64,000 nucleotides of DNA from Pseudomonas sp. GM21 (GTDB taxonomy: Bacteria > Pseudomonadota > Gammaproteobacteria > Pseudomonadales > Pseudomonadaceae), in the NCBI RefSeq assembly GCF_000282215.1, contig NZ_AKJS01000141.1, forward strand, positions 1 through 64,000, in the 5' to 3' direction. The notes beneath the pieces are model-generated. The model did no database searches. It was given only the letters and a program-made list of their open reading frames with translations, and was not told the origin of the DNA. The position numbers were made by a program, and so were the translations under genes. Below, piece by piece: positions 1 through 8,942 of the stretch; positions within the stretch are counted from its first letter, which is position 1, and each line of letters begins with the position of its first letter.

Positions 1-66
1 CCGTCAAGCATTGATTTGGCTTCTCTATCAATAACTTGCAAAAAGGCGGAAAACAACCCGATTCCT

Positions 67-105
67 CTCTATATAGAGGAGCAAACCACCCTCCTCTATA
101 TAGAA
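67..105. repeat. Paired CTCTATATAGAG motifs downstream of the CoA-transferase gene
   Basis: A perfect 12-bp palindrome CTCTATATAGAG lies at 67-78 and a near copy, CTCTATATAGAA, at 94-105, 27 bp apart. They lie just past the stop codon of the leftward CoA-transferase gene, in a short AT-rich stretch at the window edge. This could be an operator of a gene outside the window or part of a transcription end; nothing decides between these. Confidence 0.35.
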
Positions 106-112
106 CGGATCC

Positions 113-1333
113 TCAAAGCACCCCAGACTCTTTGAATGCAGCTACAGCCCCAGCCCCCAACCCCAGCACGCGCTGCAAAACCTCCTGCGTATGCTCACCC
201 AGCAACGGAGGAGCATTGCGATACTCCACCGGGGTCTTGGACAGACGAATCGGGCTCGCCACCTGCGGCACGCTCCCCGCCAACGAATGAGGCATCTCAA
301 TTGCCAGCCCACGCGCCTTGACCTGAGGATCAGCAAACATCTGAGCCAGATCATTGATCGGGCCACATGGCACGCCAGCCTGCTCAAGCTGTAACACCCA
401 CTCGGCAGTGGTCTTGAACACCGTTGCCTGACGGATCAGCGGAATCAATACAGCACGATTCGTTACCCGCAGCTTATTGGTCGCAAAGCGCGGGTCGTCC
501 GCCCACTGCGGCTGCCCCGCCACTTCGGCAAACTTGCGGAATTGACCGTCGTTACCCACGGTAAGGATGAAGTCGCCATCCGCCGTAGGAAAGTCCTGAT
601 AGGGCACGATGTTCGGATGGGCATTACCCAAGCGCTTCGGTGCGTTGCCTGTCGTCAGGTAGTTCATTGCCTGGTTGGCCAGGCACGCGACCTGGACATC
701 CAGCAATGCCATGTCGATATGCTGGCCCCCACCGTCGTGATCCCGGTGCGCAAGCGCGGCCAGAATCGCCACCGTCGAGTAGAGACCGGTCAAGATGTCT
801 GTCAGCGCCACACCGACTTTCACCGGCCCTGCCCCCTCATCCCCTTCCGGTCGCCCCGTCAGGCTCATCAGGCCACCCAAGCCCTGAATCATGAAGTCAT
901 AGCCCGCACGCTTGGCGTAGGGCCCCGTCTGACCAAACCCGGTAATCGAGCAGTAAATCAGATTCGGATTGACCGCCTTGAGCGACTCATAGTCCAGCCC
1001 GTAAGCTGCCAGACCACCGACCTTGAAGTTTTCGATCAGGATGTCCGACTTGGCCGCCAACTCCCGCACTAACTTCTGACCTTCCGCACGCGTGAAGTCG
1101 ATGGTGACCGATTGCTTGTTGCGATTGGCCGACAAGTAATAGGCGGCCTCGCTGGTGTTCTCACCGTAGGCGTCTTTAAGGAAAGGAGGCCCCCAGGCGC
1201 GCGTGTCATCGCCATTGCCCGGGCGCTCGACCTTGATCACCTCAGCGCCAAGGTCCGCAAGGATCTGCCCGGCCCAAGGCCCGGCCAATACTCGCGACAA
1301 ATCCAGTACCCGCAGATGCGAAAGCGCGCCCAT
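113..1333 (-). CDS. gcdG: CaiB/BaiF family CoA-transferase, probably succinyl-CoA:glutarate type
   Basis: Family III CoA-transferase of 406 residues, the usual length. It likely moves CoA from succinyl-CoA to glutarate, making the glutaryl-CoA used by the neighbouring dehydrogenase. The N-terminal Rossmann-like start (HLRVLDLSRVLAGPW) and the GYDFMIQG segment with the catalytic Asp (about residue 146) are typical of the family. The start MGALSHLRVL at 1333 is preferred over an upstream in-frame ATG because it gives the conserved N-terminus. It follows gcdH by 13 bp on the same strand, so the two are one operon. The glutarate specificity comes from context, not from a residue I can point to. 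Confidence 0.88.
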   Translation of the reverse strand: MGALSHLRVLDLSRVLAGPWAGQILADLGAEVIKVERPGNGDDTRAWGPPFLKDAYGENTSEAAYYLSANRNKQSVTIDFTRAEGQKLVRELAAKSDILIENFKVGGLAAYGLDYESLKAVNPNLIYCSITGFGQTGPYAKRAGYDFMIQGLGGLMSLTGRPEGDEGAGPVKVGVALTDILTGLYSTVAILAALAHRDHDGGGQHIDMALLDVQVACLANQAMNYLTTGNAPKRLGNAHPNIVPYQDFPTADGDFILTVGNDGQFRKFAEVAGQPQWADDPRFATNKLRVTNRAVLIPLIRQATVFKTTAEWVLQLEQAGVPCGPINDLAQMFADPQVKARGLAIEMPHSLAGSVPQVASPIRLSKTPVEYRNAPPLLGEHTQEVLQRVLGLGAGAVAAFKESGVL

Positions 1334-1346
1334 GGACGTTCTCCTA

Positions 1347-2528
1347 TTAATAGAACGCCTGGATGCCAGTTTGCGCACGACCGAGAATCAGCGCGTGAAC
1401 GTCATGGGTACCTTCATAGGTATTCACCACTTCCAGGTTGACCAGATGGCGGGCGACACCGAACTCATCGGAGATGCCGTTACCACCCAGCATGTCGCGA
1501 GCCATACGAGCGATGTCCAGGGACTTGCCGCAGGAGTTGCGCTTCATCATCGAAGTGATTTCGACCGCCGCAGTGCCTTCGTCTTTCATTCGCCCCAGGC
1601 GCAGGCAGCCTTGCAGCGCCATGGTGATTTCGGTCTGCATGTCAGCCAGTTTCTTCTGGATCAGCTGAGTGGCAGCCAGTGGACGACCGAACTGCTGACG
1701 ATCCAGGGTGTACTGGCGAGCGGTGTGCCAGCAAAACTCGGCAGCACCCAGTGCGCCCCAGGAAATGCCATAACGTGCGGAGTTGAGGCAGGTAAATGGA
1801 CCTTTCAAACCACGGACGTCCGGGAAGATGTTCTCTTCAGGGACAAATACGTTGTCCATGACGATTTCACCGGTGATGGACGCACGCAAGCCAACCTTGC
1901 CGTGAATCGCGGGAGTGCTCAGGCCTTTCCAGCCCTTCTCCAGAACGAAGCCACGAATGTCGCCAGCGTCATCTTTAGCCCAGACCACGAACACATCAGC
2001 GATCGGACTGTTGGTGATCCACATCTTGTTTCCGGTCAGGCTGTACCCGCCTTCCACTTTGCGCGCACGAGCAATCATCGCGCCCGGGTCGGAACCGTGG
2101 TTTGGCTCTGTCAGACCGAAGCAACCAATCCACTCACCGGTGGCGAGTTTTGGCAGGTATTTCTGCTTCTGGGCTTCGGTACCGAATTCGTTGATCGGCA
2201 CCATCACCAGCGAAGACTGCACGCTCATCATCGAGCGGTAACCGGAATCGACACGCTCGACCTCACGAGCAATCAGGCCGTAGCTGACGTAGTTCAGCCC
2301 GCTGCCACCGTACTGCTCTGGAATCGTTGCACCCAACAGGCCGACTTCGCCCATTTCACGAAAGATTGCCGGGTCGGTCTTCTCATGGCGGAAAGCTTCG
2401 AGAACGCGCGGTGCGAGTTTCTGCTGAGCGAATTGCTCGGCAGTGTCTCGAATCATGCGTTCTTCTTCAGTGAGCTGTTGATCCAGCAGCAGAGGATCGA
2501 TCCAGTTGAAGCTCGCTTTACCGCCCAT
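1347..2528 (-). CDS. gcdH: Glutaryl-CoA dehydrogenase
   Basis: FAD-dependent acyl-CoA dehydrogenase of 393 residues that oxidises and decarboxylates glutaryl-CoA to crotonyl-CoA in lysine, tryptophan and glutarate breakdown. Visible family features are the FGLTEPNHGSDPG loop, GNKMWITNSPIAD, and the catalytic base Glu in NTYEGTHDVH (about residue 372), the position used by GcdH. The start MGGKASFNW at 2528 is chosen because the usual GcdH N-terminus begins there; the longer reading adds nine unlikely residues. First gene of the gcdH-gcdG operon, divergent from the LysR gene across 158 bp, where its regulator probably binds. Confidence 0.95.
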   Translation of the reverse strand: MGGKASFNWIDPLLLDQQLTEEERMIRDTAEQFAQQKLAPRVLEAFRHEKTDPAIFREMGEVGLLGATIPEQYGGSGLNYVSYGLIAREVERVDSGYRSMMSVQSSLVMVPINEFGTEAQKQKYLPKLATGEWIGCFGLTEPNHGSDPGAMIARARKVEGGYSLTGNKMWITNSPIADVFVVWAKDDAGDIRGFVLEKGWKGLSTPAIHGKVGLRASITGEIVMDNVFVPEENIFPDVRGLKGPFTCLNSARYGISWGALGAAEFCWHTARQYTLDRQQFGRPLAATQLIQKKLADMQTEITMALQGCLRLGRMKDEGTAAVEITSMMKRNSCGKSLDIARMARDMLGGNGISDEFGVARHLVNLEVVNTYEGTHDVHALILGRAQTGIQAFY

Positions 2529-2686
2529 GAGTGTGTCCTCTCGAATCAGGGTCAAATTACGTGGACTGATCCTAGGCCGGGTTCGGCTTTACGGCAAACG
2601 AGGATTTTGCATACTGTTGTGCTAATTTCTCACTCCGAAACATCGCAAGATAGCTTTTATGCGATGTATTAGTGAGGTTGCCGTAC

Positions 2687-3586
2687 ATGCGCAGGAAAAT
2701 CCCCAGCACGACAGCCCTGATCAGCTTCGAAGCGGCCGCACGCCACGAAAGCTTTACCAAGGCCGCCCAGGAGCTTTCACTGACACAGGGCGCCATTTGC
2801 CGGCAGATCGCCAGTCTGGAGGAGTTCCTCAGCGTCGAACTTTTCCGACGCTCACGGCGCGGGGTGAAGTTGACGGAAGCCGGTCTTTCCTACAGCCGCC
2901 GCGTGGCCACACAACTCGATGCGGTGGAACGGGACACCCTGTCGGTGATGGGGCAACAGGGCGCCAACGTGATTGAACTGGCAGTGGTTCCGACCTTTGG
3001 CACCCAATGGTTACTCCCACGACTTAAAGACTTTCAACACAAGCACCCGGAAGTGACGGTGAACCTCACCAACCGCACGCGCCCCTTCCTGTTCGCCGAC
3101 ACCGATTTTGATGCTGCGATTTACTTTGGCGACGCCGATTGGTCAGGCACCGAGTCCCACAGGTTGATGGGTGAAAATCCGATGCCGGTGTGCAGTCCTG
3201 CCCTACTGGGCAAGCAGACACACCTGTCGCCCGCTGAAATAGCGGAACTGCCTCTGTTGCAACAGACCACACGCCCCTATGCCTGGCGCCAATGGTTCAA
3301 CTCAAAGAACCTGAATATCCCACGGGACATGACAGGACCGCGCTACGAGCTATTCTCCATGCTCGCTCAAGCCGCGATGCACGACATGGGGATTGCGCTG
3401 ATCCCACCGTTCCTGATTCAGCGCGAATTGGCGGAGAAGCGCCTGGTGATTGCCAACACGCAAGCGTTGTCGAGTATCAAGGCTTATTACCTGATGATTC
3501 CCGAGCGAAAGGTGGAATCGGCTTCATTGAAGGCATTTCGCGACTGGCTACTCAATCAGGCGCACAGCTACAACCTAGAGGGATAA
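2687..3586 (+). CDS. LysR-family regulator (GcdR-like, GcvA subgroup)
   Basis: A 299-residue LysR-type regulator. The N-terminal winged helix includes FEAAARHESFTKAAQELSLT, followed by a substrate-binding domain with the WLLPRLKDFQ segment common in the GcvA/TrpI subgroup. The ATG at 2687 has a GAGG ribosome site nine bases upstream; a GTG five codons earlier lacks one. It is divergent from gcdHG, so it probably controls glutarate catabolism; the inducer (glutarate or glutaryl-CoA) is inferred from that position. Confidence 0.85.
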   Translation: MRRKIPSTTALISFEAAARHESFTKAAQELSLTQGAICRQIASLEEFLSVELFRRSRRGVKLTEAGLSYSRRVATQLDAVERDTLSVMGQQGANVIELAVVPTFGTQWLLPRLKDFQHKHPEVTVNLTNRTRPFLFADTDFDAAIYFGDADWSGTESHRLMGENPMPVCSPALLGKQTHLSPAEIAELPLLQQTTRPYAWRQWFNSKNLNIPRDMTGPRYELFSMLAQAAMHDMGIALIPPFLIQRELAEKRLVIANTQALSSIKAYYLMIPERKVESASLKAFRDWLLNQAHSYNLEG

Positions 3587-4021
3587 AGGCTCAAGCCAAA
3601 TAGCTGACCTCGTAGTCAATAAAATAAAAGCCCTACAGATATAACTATATGTCGCATCTGAAGAGACTGTACGGAGAAGGAGCACAAACGTCCCACAAGC
3701 GCCTGACGACGTGGCTTTGAGCCTCCATAGGAAGGCAATGACGCCTCATTCACGGTAAAGATATGTAATTTACCGAATTACGACAAAACCCCTTACAAGT
3801 CACGGCCCGCAAGGGATTGAGCCCGTCAGTTGCGACATTCGGTCACGGGGTGACTTGTAGTTAATTTTCCGTCACCCGTCATAATCCCTTGAAGGGCACA
3901 AAGTTCGCCTGCAAAATGCCGCGCCCCGCCCTGATTCGGCGGGATCGTGCTGATCGGCCGCCCCAGCCGCACCATCCGAAGTGCCTGGGTTTACTCAATA
4001 AGATCACGCAGGAGATTTGAC
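3587..4021. other. Intergenic region before pnt, with several inverted repeats
   Basis: This 435-bp stretch has no convincing gene. It holds CGGTAAA/TTTACCG (3753-3759 and 3769-3775, 9-nt loop), ACAAGTCAC/GTGACTTGT (3795-3803 and 3850-3858), and the compact palindrome GTCACGGGGTGAC (3842-3854). A CATAAT box at 3880-3885 could be the -10 of the pnt promoter, which places the GTCAC palindromes upstream, where a regulator could sit. No known riboswitch is recognised. Confidence 0.5.
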
Positions 4022-5143
4022 GTGCACATTGGTGTTCCTCTCGAAACCCAGACGGGTGAAACACGGGTTGCTGCAACCCCGGAAACCATCAAGAAGCTGA
4101 TCGGCCAGGGTCATAAGGTCACTGTGCAAAGCGGCGCCGGCATTAATGCCAGCGTTGTCGACAGTGCTTATGAAGCGGCAGGCGCAACGATTGGCAGCGC
4201 CAACGATGCGTTTGGGGCCGAGCTGATTCTCAAGGTGGTCGCTCCCAGCGACAGCGAACTGACGCTGATTAAAAGCGGCACCGTTGTGGTGGGCATGCTC
4301 AATCCGTTCAGCAATGAAACCATCGCAAAGCTGGCCGAATGCGGCATTACCGCCTTCGCGCTGGAGGCCGCGCCACGCACTTCCCGTGCGCAGAGCCTGG
4401 ATGTGTTGTCCTCCCAGGCGAACATCGCCGGCTATAAAGCCGTGTTGTTGGCCGCTCATCACTACCCACGCTTCATGCCGATGCTGATGACCGCTGCGGG
4501 CACTGTGAAAGCGGCGCGCGTGCTGATTCTGGGCGCAGGCGTGGCAGGTTTGCAGGCCATTGCGACCGCCAAGCGTCTGGGCGCAGTGATCGAGGCCTCG
4601 GACGTACGTCCGGCGGTGAAGGAACAAATCGAATCCCTGGGCGCCAAGTTCGTCGACGTGCCGTACGAAACCGATGAAGAGCGCGAATGCGCTGTCGGTG
4701 TCGGCGGTTACGCACGTCCAATGCCGGCCAGCTGGATGCAACGTCAGGCCCTGGCCGTGCATGAACGCGCCAAACAGGCTGACATCGTCATCACCACTGC
4801 GCTGATTCCGGGTCGCAAGGCACCGACGCTGTTGAGCGCGGAAACCGTGTCACAGATGAAGCCTGGCTCGGTGGTCATCGACCTCGCGGCCGCTCAGGGT
4901 GGTAACTGTCCGCTGACCGTAGCGGATCAGGTGGTGGTTGAGAATGGCGTGACCATTTGCGGCCCGACCAATCTGGCCGGCGCGGTGGCGGCAGATGCTT
5001 CGGCCCTGTACGCACGCAACCTGCTGGACTTCCTGAAGCTGGTCTTCAACAAAGAAGGCCAGTTCGAAGTGAACCTAGAAGACGACATCGTCGCCGCGTG
5101 CCTGATGTGCCGCGACGGCCAAGTCATCCGCAAAAACGCCTAA
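4022..5143 (+). CDS. pntAA: NAD(P) transhydrogenase subunit alpha, part 1 (NAD-binding)
   Basis: Soluble NAD(H)-binding domain I of the proton-translocating transhydrogenase, which reduces NADP+ with NADH at the cost of the proton gradient. The 373-residue protein starts MHIGVPLETQTGETRVAATPE (first 20 residues or so match AlaDH/PNT N-termini) and carries the nucleotide fold VLILGAGVAGLQAIATAKRLG. The true start is GTG at 4022, with AGGAG about seven bases upstream; the ATG at 3947 gives a non-homologous tail. Its membrane part is encoded separately by the next gene, the split arrangement usual in Pseudomonas. It is first in a three-gene operon. Confidence 0.94.
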   Translation: MHIGVPLETQTGETRVAATPETIKKLIGQGHKVTVQSGAGINASVVDSAYEAAGATIGSANDAFGAELILKVVAPSDSELTLIKSGTVVVGMLNPFSNETIAKLAECGITAFALEAAPRTSRAQSLDVLSSQANIAGYKAVLLAAHHYPRFMPMLMTAAGTVKAARVLILGAGVAGLQAIATAKRLGAVIEASDVRPAVKEQIESLGAKFVDVPYETDEERECAVGVGGYARPMPASWMQRQALAVHERAKQADIVITTALIPGRKAPTLLSAETVSQMKPGSVVIDLAAAQGGNCPLTVADQVVVENGVTICGPTNLAGAVAADASALYARNLLDFLKLVFNKEGQFEVNLEDDIVAACLMCRDGQVIRKNA

Positions 5144-5158
5144 GCAGGGATTCAGACG

Positions 5159-5482
5159 ATGGAAGAGCTTATCTCCCCCGGTATCTACAACCTGATCATC
5201 TTCGTGCTGGCGATTTATGTCGGTTATCACGTGGTCTGGAACGTTACACCTGCACTGCACACGCCATTGATGGCCGTGACCAACGCCATCTCGGCAATCG
5301 TGATCGTCGGCGCCATGTTGGCAGCGGCGCTGACCGTCACGCCTCTGGGCAAAACCATGGGCACCCTGGCGGTGGCTCTGGCGGCGGTGAACGTGTTTGG
5401 TGGCTTCCTGGTCACCCGCAGAATGCTTGAGATGTTCAAGAAAAAAGCCCCGAAAGTCGTAAAAGAAGAGGCGCCCAAGTAA
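5159..5482 (+). CDS. pntAB: NAD(P) transhydrogenase subunit alpha, part 2 (membrane)
   Basis: A 107-residue membrane protein corresponding to the C-terminal, transmembrane part of E. coli PntA. Hydrophobic segments run through NLIIFVLAIYVGYHVVW, AISAIVIVGAMLAAALT and TLAVALAAVNVFGGFLVTRRM, ending in a Lys-rich cytosolic tail. It lies 15 bp after pntAA and its TAA stop shares one base with the pntB ATG, so the three genes are co-translated. Together with PntB it forms the proton channel. Confidence 0.93.
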   Translation: MEELISPGIYNLIIFVLAIYVGYHVVWNVTPALHTPLMAVTNAISAIVIVGAMLAAALTVTPLGKTMGTLAVALAAVNVFGGFLVTRRMLEMFKKKAPKVVKEEAPK

Positions 5483-6915
5483 TGAGCATGAACCTTGTCA
5501 CGACGCTCTACTTGATCGCGTCGATCTGCTTTATCCAGGCCCTCAAAGGCCTGTCGCACCCAACCACGTCCCGGCGTGGCAATTTATACGGCATGCTCGG
5601 CATGGCGTTGGCGATTCTCACCACCGTAGGCCTCATCTATAAGCTGGGCGCTGAGCTGGCCACCGCCGGGATCGGTTACGTTATCGTTGGCCTGCTGGTC
5701 GGCGGCACCGCTGGCTCGATCATGGCCAAGCGCGTTGAGATGACCAAGATGCCGGAACTGGTCGCCTTCATGCACAGCATGATCGGTATGGCCGCCGTGT
5801 TCATCGCCATTGCTGCTGTCGTTGAGCCGCAGTCCCTGGGCATCGTTAAGCAACTGGGCGACTCGATTCCTGCCGGCAACCGCCTGGAGTTGTTCCTCGG
5901 CGCTGCCATCGGTGCAATTACCTTCTCCGGTTCGGTGATCGCCTTTGGCAAGCTGTCGGGCAAGTACAAGTTCCGCCTGTTCCAGGGCGCACCGGTACAG
6001 TTCAGCGGTCAGCACAAGTTGAACCTGCTGCTGGGTGTTGCAACCCTGGCCTTGGGCATCACCTTCATGCTGACTGGCAACCTCGGCGCTTTCGCTCTGA
6101 TGCTAGCCCTGGCCTTCGTCATGGGCGTGCTGATCATCATCCCGATTGGCGGTGCAGACATGCCGGTCGTCGTGTCGATGCTCAACAGCTACTCCGGCTG
6201 GGCCGCGGCCGGTATCGGCTTCTCGCTGAACAACTCGATGCTGATCATCGCCGGTTCGCTGGTGGGCTCAAGCGGTGCGATCCTCTCGTACATCATGTGC
6301 AAGGCGATGAACCGCTCGTTCTTTAATGTGCTGCTCGGCGGTTTCGGCAACACGGCCGATGCAGGTCCAGCCGGCGCCCAGGAAGCTCGCCCGGTCAAAT
6401 CCGGTTCGGCTGACGACGCGACCTTCCTGCTGACCAACGCCGACACCGTGATCATCGTGCCGGGCTACGGCCTGGCGGTTGCACGGGCGCAGCACGCGCT
6501 GAAAGAACTGACCGAGAAGTTGACCCATCGCGGCGTGACCGTGAAGTACGCAATCCACCCGGTTGCCGGTCGGATGCCTGGCCACATGAACGTCTTGCTC
6601 GCCGAGGCCGAAGTGCCTTACGACCAGGTGTTCGAGATGGAAGACATCAACTCCGAGTTCGGCCAAGCCGACGTGGTGCTGGTGTTGGGCGCCAACGACG
6701 TGGTCAACCCGGCCGCGAAGAACGATCCGAAATCGCCGATTGCCGGCATGCCGATTCTGGAAGCGTTCAAAGCCAAGACCATCATCGTCAACAAACGCTC
6801 GATGGCCAGCGGTTATGCCGGTCTGGACAACGAACTGTTCTACCTGGACAAGACCATGATGGTGTTCGGCGACGCCAAGAAAGTCATCGAAGACATGGTC
6901 AAAGCCGTCGAGTAA
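5482..6915 (+). CDS. pntB: NAD(P) transhydrogenase subunit beta
   Basis: Integral membrane and NADP(H)-binding subunit, 477 residues. The N-terminal two thirds is a series of hydrophobic helices. The C-terminal domain III has the NADP site VIIVPGYGLAVARAQHALK, followed by HPVAGRMPGHMNVLLAEA and LVLGANDVVNPAAK, all hallmark stretches of PntB. Overlaps pntAB by one base. A strong terminator follows 18 bases after the stop, so the operon ends here. Expected role: NADPH supply for biosynthesis and oxidative defence. Confidence 0.96.
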   Translation: MSMNLVTTLYLIASICFIQALKGLSHPTTSRRGNLYGMLGMALAILTTVGLIYKLGAELATAGIGYVIVGLLVGGTAGSIMAKRVEMTKMPELVAFMHSMIGMAAVFIAIAAVVEPQSLGIVKQLGDSIPAGNRLELFLGAAIGAITFSGSVIAFGKLSGKYKFRLFQGAPVQFSGQHKLNLLLGVATLALGITFMLTGNLGAFALMLALAFVMGVLIIIPIGGADMPVVVSMLNSYSGWAAAGIGFSLNNSMLIIAGSLVGSSGAILSYIMCKAMNRSFFNVLLGGFGNTADAGPAGAQEARPVKSGSADDATFLLTNADTVIIVPGYGLAVARAQHALKELTEKLTHRGVTVKYAIHPVAGRMPGHMNVLLAEAEVPYDQVFEMEDINSEFGQADVVLVLGANDVVNPAAKNDPKSPIAGMPILEAFKAKTIIVNKRSMASGYAGLDNELFYLDKTMMVFGDAKKVIEDMVKAVE

Positions 6916-6931
6916 TCTTCAGCGGCACACA

Positions 6932-6960
6932 GAACGCCCCGACTCGTCGGGGCGTTTTTG
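6932..6960 (+). terminator. Rho-independent terminator of the pnt operon
   Basis: Stem AACGCCCCGA / TCGGGGCGTT with a short loop, followed by a run of T residues, beginning 17 bases after the pntB stop codon. Classic intrinsic terminator. Confidence 0.93.
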
Positions 6961-6994
6961 TTTGCGCAATACGTCAGACAACACTACGCTTTTG

Positions 6995-7009
6995 TTACCG
7001 ATCCGGTAA
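6995..7009. promoter_or_regulatory. Candidate operator palindrome upstream of the CoA-transferase gene
   Basis: TTACCGATCCGGTAA is a perfect inverted repeat with a 3-bp centre, flanked by an outer pair AACAC (6980-6984) and GTGTT (7012-7016). It lies about 120 bp before the start at 7130, where a repressor or activator could act. No regulator gene is next to it, so the protein that might bind is unknown. Confidence 0.4.
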
Positions 7010-7129
7010 TGGTGTTTTGCTCGAAAGGCCCGGAATAGACACCTCATTTGCGACCTTGGTAGCGGGACAGAAGTCGGTGCAATTCACTAGACTGCACGCC
7101 CTGCTACCCGTTGCCCGAGATAACATCCC

Positions 7130-8623
7130 ATGTACCGTGACCGTATTCGCCTGCCTTCCTTGTTGGATAAAGTGATGAGTGCCGCCGACGCCGCCGCTCT
7201 GATTGAGGACGGCATGACCGTTGGCATGAGTGGCTTCACCCGCGCCGGCGAAGCGAAAGCCGTTCCCCAGGCACTGGCCGAGCGCGCGAAGGTCTCGCCG
7301 CTCAAAATCACCTTGATGACCGGCGCCAGCCTGGGCAACGACCTCGACAAACAACTCACCGAAGCCGGCGTACTGTCACGACGCATGCCATTCCAGGTGG
7401 ACAGCACCCTGCGCAAGGCCATTAATGCGGGCGAGGTGATGTTCATCGACCAGCACCTCTCGGAAACCGTAGAGCAACTGCGCAACCAGCAACTCAAGTT
7501 GCCCGACCTCGCGGTGATTGAAGCGGTGGCGATCACCGAGCACGGCCATATCGTGCCGACCACGTCAGTCGGCAACTCGGCCAGCTTCGCGATTTTCGCC
7601 AAACACGTGATCGTCGAGATCAACATGGCGCACAACCCGAATCTCGAAGGCCTACACGACATCTATATCCCGACCTACCGTCCAACCCGAACGCCGATTC
7701 CGCTGGTGAAGGTCGATGACCGCATTGGCAGCACCGCCATCCCGATCCCGCCAGAGAAGATCGTCGCGATCGTGATCACCAATCAATCGGACTCGCCGTC
7801 CACCGTAATGCCACCGGACACTGAAACCCAGGCGATTGCCAACCACCTGATCAACTTCTTCAAACAGGAAGTGGCCGCGGGGCGCATGACCAACAAGCTC
7901 GGCCCCTTGCAGGCCGGCATCGGTAACATTGCCAACTCAGTGATGTGCGGCCTGCTTGATTCGCCGTTCGAAGACCTGACCATGTACTCCGAGGTGCTGC
8001 AGGACTCGACATTCGACCTGATCGACGCCGGCAAACTGATTTTTGCATCGGGCAGCTCGATCACACTCTCGAGCCGACGCAATACCGACGTGTTTGGCAA
8101 CCTCGAGCGCTATAAAGACAAATTGGTGCTGCGCCCACAGGAAATTTCCAACCACCCTGAAGTGGTACGCCGACTTGGCATCATCGGCATCAACACGGCG
8201 CTGGAGTTCGATCTCTATGGCAACGTCAACTCCACCCATGTCTGCGGTACACGGATGATGAACGGTATTGGAGGCTCAGGCGACTTCGCGCGCAATGCGC
8301 ATTTGTCCGTCTTCGTCACCAAATCAATCGCCAAGGGCGGCGCGATCTCCAGTGTCGTGCCCATGGTTAGCCATGTTGATCACACAGAGCATGACGTCGA
8401 CATCCTCGTCACCGAGATCGGCCTGGCGGACTTGCGCGGGCTGGCACCCAGGGAACGAGCCCGGGTCGTCATCGACAACTGTGTGCACCCGGACTATCGC
8501 CAGACTCTGGACGACTACTTCACCGCAGCTTGTGCGATTGGCGGGCACACGCCGCATATCCTGCGTGACGCGCTGAGCTGGCACATAAATCTGGAAGAAA
8601 CGGGGCGCATGCTCAAGGTGTAA
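7130..8623 (+). CDS. Acetyl-CoA hydrolase/transferase family protein (succinate:acetate CoA-transferase-like)
   Basis: A 497-residue family I CoA-transferase, the length of the AarC/Cat1/ScpC group. Family stretches include MTVGMSGFTRAGEAKAVP, the MYSEVLQDSTFDLIDAGK segment with the Glu expected to carry CoA, and GIGGSGDFARNAHLS near the C-terminus. Members exchange CoA between acetyl-CoA or propionyl-CoA and succinate, or in some cases hydrolyse acetyl-CoA; sequence alone does not fix the pair of acids. It stands alone between the pnt terminator and a non-coding stretch, with its own candidate operator upstream. Confidence 0.88.
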   Translation: MYRDRIRLPSLLDKVMSAADAAALIEDGMTVGMSGFTRAGEAKAVPQALAERAKVSPLKITLMTGASLGNDLDKQLTEAGVLSRRMPFQVDSTLRKAINAGEVMFIDQHLSETVEQLRNQQLKLPDLAVIEAVAITEHGHIVPTTSVGNSASFAIFAKHVIVEINMAHNPNLEGLHDIYIPTYRPTRTPIPLVKVDDRIGSTAIPIPPEKIVAIVITNQSDSPSTVMPPDTETQAIANHLINFFKQEVAAGRMTNKLGPLQAGIGNIANSVMCGLLDSPFEDLTMYSEVLQDSTFDLIDAGKLIFASGSSITLSSRRNTDVFGNLERYKDKLVLRPQEISNHPEVVRRLGIIGINTALEFDLYGNVNSTHVCGTRMMNGIGGSGDFARNAHLSVFVTKSIAKGGAISSVVPMVSHVDHTEHDVDILVTEIGLADLRGLAPRERARVVIDNCVHPDYRQTLDDYFTAACAIGGHTPHILRDALSWHINLEETGRMLKV

Positions 8624-8625
8624 TT

Positions 8626-8867
8626 GGTACAGATGGCAGCTGACGCAAACACAGTTTCGTCAGCCTGCTGTTGCCAGACAAAAAACTGTTGAAAACTGTA
8701 CTGCTGTACTGGTCATTTCCTACCGAAAGAACCTACCTTTTCCAGCCACACGAACGAAAACGCACCACATCGGTGCGGACAGGTACAGTTGCCTCTATTT
8801 GGACCAGTACACCGCCTATTAACAGTTAACTGGTCCCTCACAATACAGATGAACTGTATCTACAGAG
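8626..8867. promoter_or_regulatory. Cluster of GTACAGT / GTACTGGT inverted motifs before the DUF1127 gene
   Basis: The 319-bp gap before the DUF1127 gene (8624-8942) has no gene but is rich in related motifs. AACTGTAC (8694-8701) and GTACTGGTC (8706-8714) recur inverted as GTACAGTT (8783-8790) and GACCAGTAC (8802-8810). A separate hairpin-like ATACAG-ATGAA-CTGTAT lies at 8843-8859, with further partial copies at 8626-8634 and 8825-8836. Such motifs resemble sites bound by MocR-type (GntR plus aminotransferase fold) regulators, but no such gene is in this window, so the assignment is an inference. Confidence 0.5.
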
Positions 8868-8942
8868 ACTAGGCAAACGAGAGGATCATGGGCACCAGTT
8901 AAACCACTACCTAATCCCGCCACAAGCGGAAGGATGTCAATC

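Noticed and set aside
1203..2672. Long open frame of 489 residues on the plus strand
   Set aside because: It lies antisense to gcdH and the start of gcdG, is rich in residues expected from the third-position bias of the real genes, and has no known motif.
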